DNA of 8,186 nt. Origin: Rubrivivax sp. GTDB lineage: Bacteria; Pseudomonadota; Gammaproteobacteria; Burkholderiales; Burkholderiaceae_C. The stretch spans positions 1-8,186 of the forward strand of contig JAIXSD010000027.1 in assembly GCA_027484885.1 (NCBI GenBank), written 5' to 3'. Of this stretch, positions 6,779-8,186 are shown piece after piece. The position numbers were made by a program, and so were the translations under genes. The notes under the pieces were generated by a model. That model was not told where the DNA came from, did no database searches, and worked only from the letters and a program-made list of their open reading frames with translations. The number at the start of each line of letters is the position of its first letter. Positions within the stretch are counted from its first letter, which is position 1.

Positions 6779-7999
6779 ATGGACATGACCCCGCATTTCC
6801 CCATCTATCTCGACTACGGCGCCACCACCCCGGTGGATCCTCGTGTGGTCAGCGCCATGGTGCCCTGGCTCAGCGAGCATTTCGGCAACCCCGCGTCGCG
6901 CAGCCACGCCTGGGGCTGGGAGGCGGAAGCCGTGGTTGAGAAATCGCGCGAGCAAGTGGCCGCCCTGATCGGCGCGGACCCGCGCGAGATCGTCTGGACC
7001 TCGGGTGCAACCGAGTCCATCAACCTGGCCATCAAGGGCGCAGCCCAGTTCTACAAGACCCGCGGCAAGCACATCATCACGCTCAAGACCGAGCACAAGG
7101 CGGTGCTGGACACCTGCCGTGAGCTGGAGCGCCAAGGCTTTGAAGTCACGTATCTGGATGTGCAGGCCAATGGCCTGCTGGACATCGAGGCTTTCAAAGC
7201 GGCCATCCGCCCGGACACCATCCTGGCTTCGGTGCTGTACGTCAGCAACGAGATCGGCGTGATCCAAGACATCCCGGCCATCGGCGCCATCTGCCGCGAG
7301 CGCGGCATCATCTTCCACGTCGACGCCGCTCAGGCCACTGGCAAGATTGCGATCAACCTGGCCGAGCTGCCGGTCGACCTGATGAGCCTGGCTTCGCACA
7401 AGACCTATGGCCCCAAGGGCATCGGTGCACTGTTTGTGCGCCGTAAACCGCGCGTGCGCCTGGAAGCGCAGATGCATGGCGGCGGCCAAGAGCGCGGCAT
7501 GCGCTCGGGCACCTTGGCCACGCACCAGATCGTCGGCATGGGCGAGGCCTACCGCATCGCCAAGGAAGAGATGGCGGCCGAGGGCGAGCGCATCCGCATG
7601 CTGCACGACCGTTTGCTGAATGGCCTCAAAGACATCGAGCAGGTCTTCGTCAACGGCGATCTGGAGCGCCGTGTGCCGCACAACCTGAACATGTCGTTCA
7701 ATTATGTGGAAGGCGAGTCCCTGATCATGGGCGTCAAGGGCCTGGCGGTGTCGTCGGGCTCGGCCTGCACCTCGGCCAGCCTCGAACCCAGCTATGTGCT
7801 GCGCGCTCTGGGCCGCAGCGACGAGCTGGCGCACTCCTCGCTGCGCATGACCATTGGCCGCTTCACCACCGTGGAAGAGATCGATTACGCCATTGCCACG
7901 CTGAAGGACCGTGTTGCCAAGCTGCGCGAGCTCTCGCCGCTGTGGGATATGTACAAGGACGGCATCGACCTCAGCACCATCCAGTGGGCGGCCCACTGA
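6779..7999 (+). CDS. iscS: Cysteine desulfurase IscS
   Basis: 406 residues (E. coli 404). A PLP enzyme that takes sulfur from L-cysteine, leaving alanine, and passes it as a persulfide to IscU, and in many bacteria also to tRNA-thiolation and cofactor pathways. It aligns with E. coli IscS with a +2 offset: [14 protein letters not shown] (10-23), His106 in TEHKAV, Asp182 and Gln185 in HVDAAQ, PLP-binding Lys208 in SHKTYGPKG, and active-site Cys330 in [21 protein letters not shown], a long mobile loop typical of the IscS rather than the SufS group. The C-terminus ([22 protein letters not shown]) is the IscU-contacting end and is intact. The ATG at 6779 is chosen; ATG at 6785 is also possible. 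Ribosome-binding sequence is weak: AAAGAG ends 12 nt before 6779. It follows iscR by 80 bp and iscU comes 102 bp later. Confidence 0.97.
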   Translation: MDMTPHFPIYLDYGATTPVDPRVVSAMVPWLSEHFGNPASRSHAWGWEAEAVVEKSREQVAALIGADPREIVWTSGATESINLAIKGAAQFYKTRGKHIITLKTEHKAVLDTCRELERQGFEVTYLDVQANGLLDIEAFKAAIRPDTILASVLYVSNEIGVIQDIPAIGAICRERGIIFHVDAAQATGKIAINLAELPVDLMSLASHKTYGPKGIGALFVRRKPRVRLEAQMHGGGQERGMRSGTLATHQIVGMGEAYRIAKEEMAAEGERIRMLHDRLLNGLKDIEQVFVNGDLERRVPHNLNMSFNYVEGESLIMGVKGLAVSSGSACTSASLEPSYVLRALGRSDELAHSSLRMTIGRFTTVEEIDYAIATLKDRVAKLRELSPLWDMYKDGIDLSTIQWAAH

Positions 8000-8101
8000 C
8001 CGACCGATCACGGCCTGCCGCCGATTGAATGAAGCTGGCAGCGGGCTTGGTTCAGCGCCTCGCGATGAGACGTTGATCCGACAACAGCTAGGAGAAAAAT
8101 C

Positions 8102-8186
8102 ATGGCATACAGCGAAAAAGTCGTTGATCACTACGAAAACCCGCGCAATGTCGGCGCCTTTGAAAAGGGCGACGAGTCGGTCGGCA
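8102..8186 (+). CDS. iscU: Iron-sulfur cluster scaffold IscU, N-terminal part (cut by window edge)
   Basis: Scaffold on which IscS-derived sulfur and iron are assembled into 2Fe-2S clusters before transfer to target proteins by the HscA/HscB chaperones. Only 28 codons are visible: MAYSEKVVDHYENPRNVGAF, then EKGDESVG, which matches the E. coli IscU N-terminus almost exactly over the first 18 residues. The three ligand cysteines of the family lie beyond the window. A strong AGGAG (8090-8094) sits 7 nt before the ATG, much better than the site before iscS. The 102 bp iscS-iscU gap (8000-8101) holds no recognisable gene, promoter or terminator. Confidence 0.95.
   Translation, partial: MAYSEKVVDHYENPRNVGAFEKGDESVG

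Noticed and set aside
8029..8076. 15-codon open frame between iscS and iscU
   Set aside because: No ribosome-binding site before its ATG and no known small protein at this place; length is within chance.
6752..8131. 459-codon minus-strand open frame opposite iscS
   Set aside because: Spans iscS, the iscS-iscU gap and the iscU start; a complementary-frame artefact of high GC content.
1..8186. Search for mobile elements, CRISPR repeats, tRNA/rRNA genes, toxin-antitoxin or phage genes
   Set aside because: No repeat arrays, terminal inverted repeats, cloverleaf-like segments or accessory proteins were seen; all coding space is taken by conserved housekeeping genes.

Overview
This 8.2 kb window looks like a core-chromosome segment of a GC-rich betaproteobacterium, most likely Burkholderiales (Comamonadaceae or a Rubrivivax/Roseateles-type relative). 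The reasons are a close residue-by-residue resemblance of the depolymerase to Ralstonia/Cupriavidus PhaZ, a soluble RnfB-type ferredoxin beside nth, and the order tyrB - uvrB - iscR - iscS - iscU. The assignment is from recalled family sequences, not from a search. There is no transposase, integrase, tRNA, rRNA, CRISPR array or other sign of a mobile or accessory region.

Layout. Positions 1-2215 form a minus-strand cluster, read right to left: phaZ (intracellular polyhydroxybutyrate depolymerase), rnfB (TTG start overlapping the phaZ stop) and nth (DNA glycosylase, cut by the window edge). A 242 bp gap (2216-2457) holds a likely PHB-responsive operator (PhaR/PhbF type) for phaZ and a strong hairpin that probably ends the next gene. 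Positions 2458-3660 are a minus-strand aromatic/aspartate aminotransferase (tyrB type). It diverges from plus-strand uvrB (3840-5933) across a 179 bp shared promoter region. After a small hairpin, a 231 bp leader with a candidate IscR type-1 site precedes the iron-sulfur cluster assembly operon: iscR (6165-6698), iscS (6779-7999) and the first 28 codons of iscU (8102 to the edge).

How the genes work together. IscR senses cluster status and should repress its own operon. IscS supplies sulfur and IscU is the scaffold. The clusters they make are needed by two other products here, RnfB (three cysteine groups) and Nth (one 4Fe-4S cluster), although these are in a separate transcription unit. Nth and UvrB both act in DNA repair but share no visible control; I saw no LexA box before uvrB.

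No undescribed system is evident. The points most worth checking are the putative PhaR operator before phaZ, the TTGA overlap joining phaZ to rnfB, the anchor-less RnfB that keeps its neighbour nth but not the other Rnf subunits, and the hairpins around tyrB and between iscR and iscS. No gene-free stretch exceeds 300 bases.
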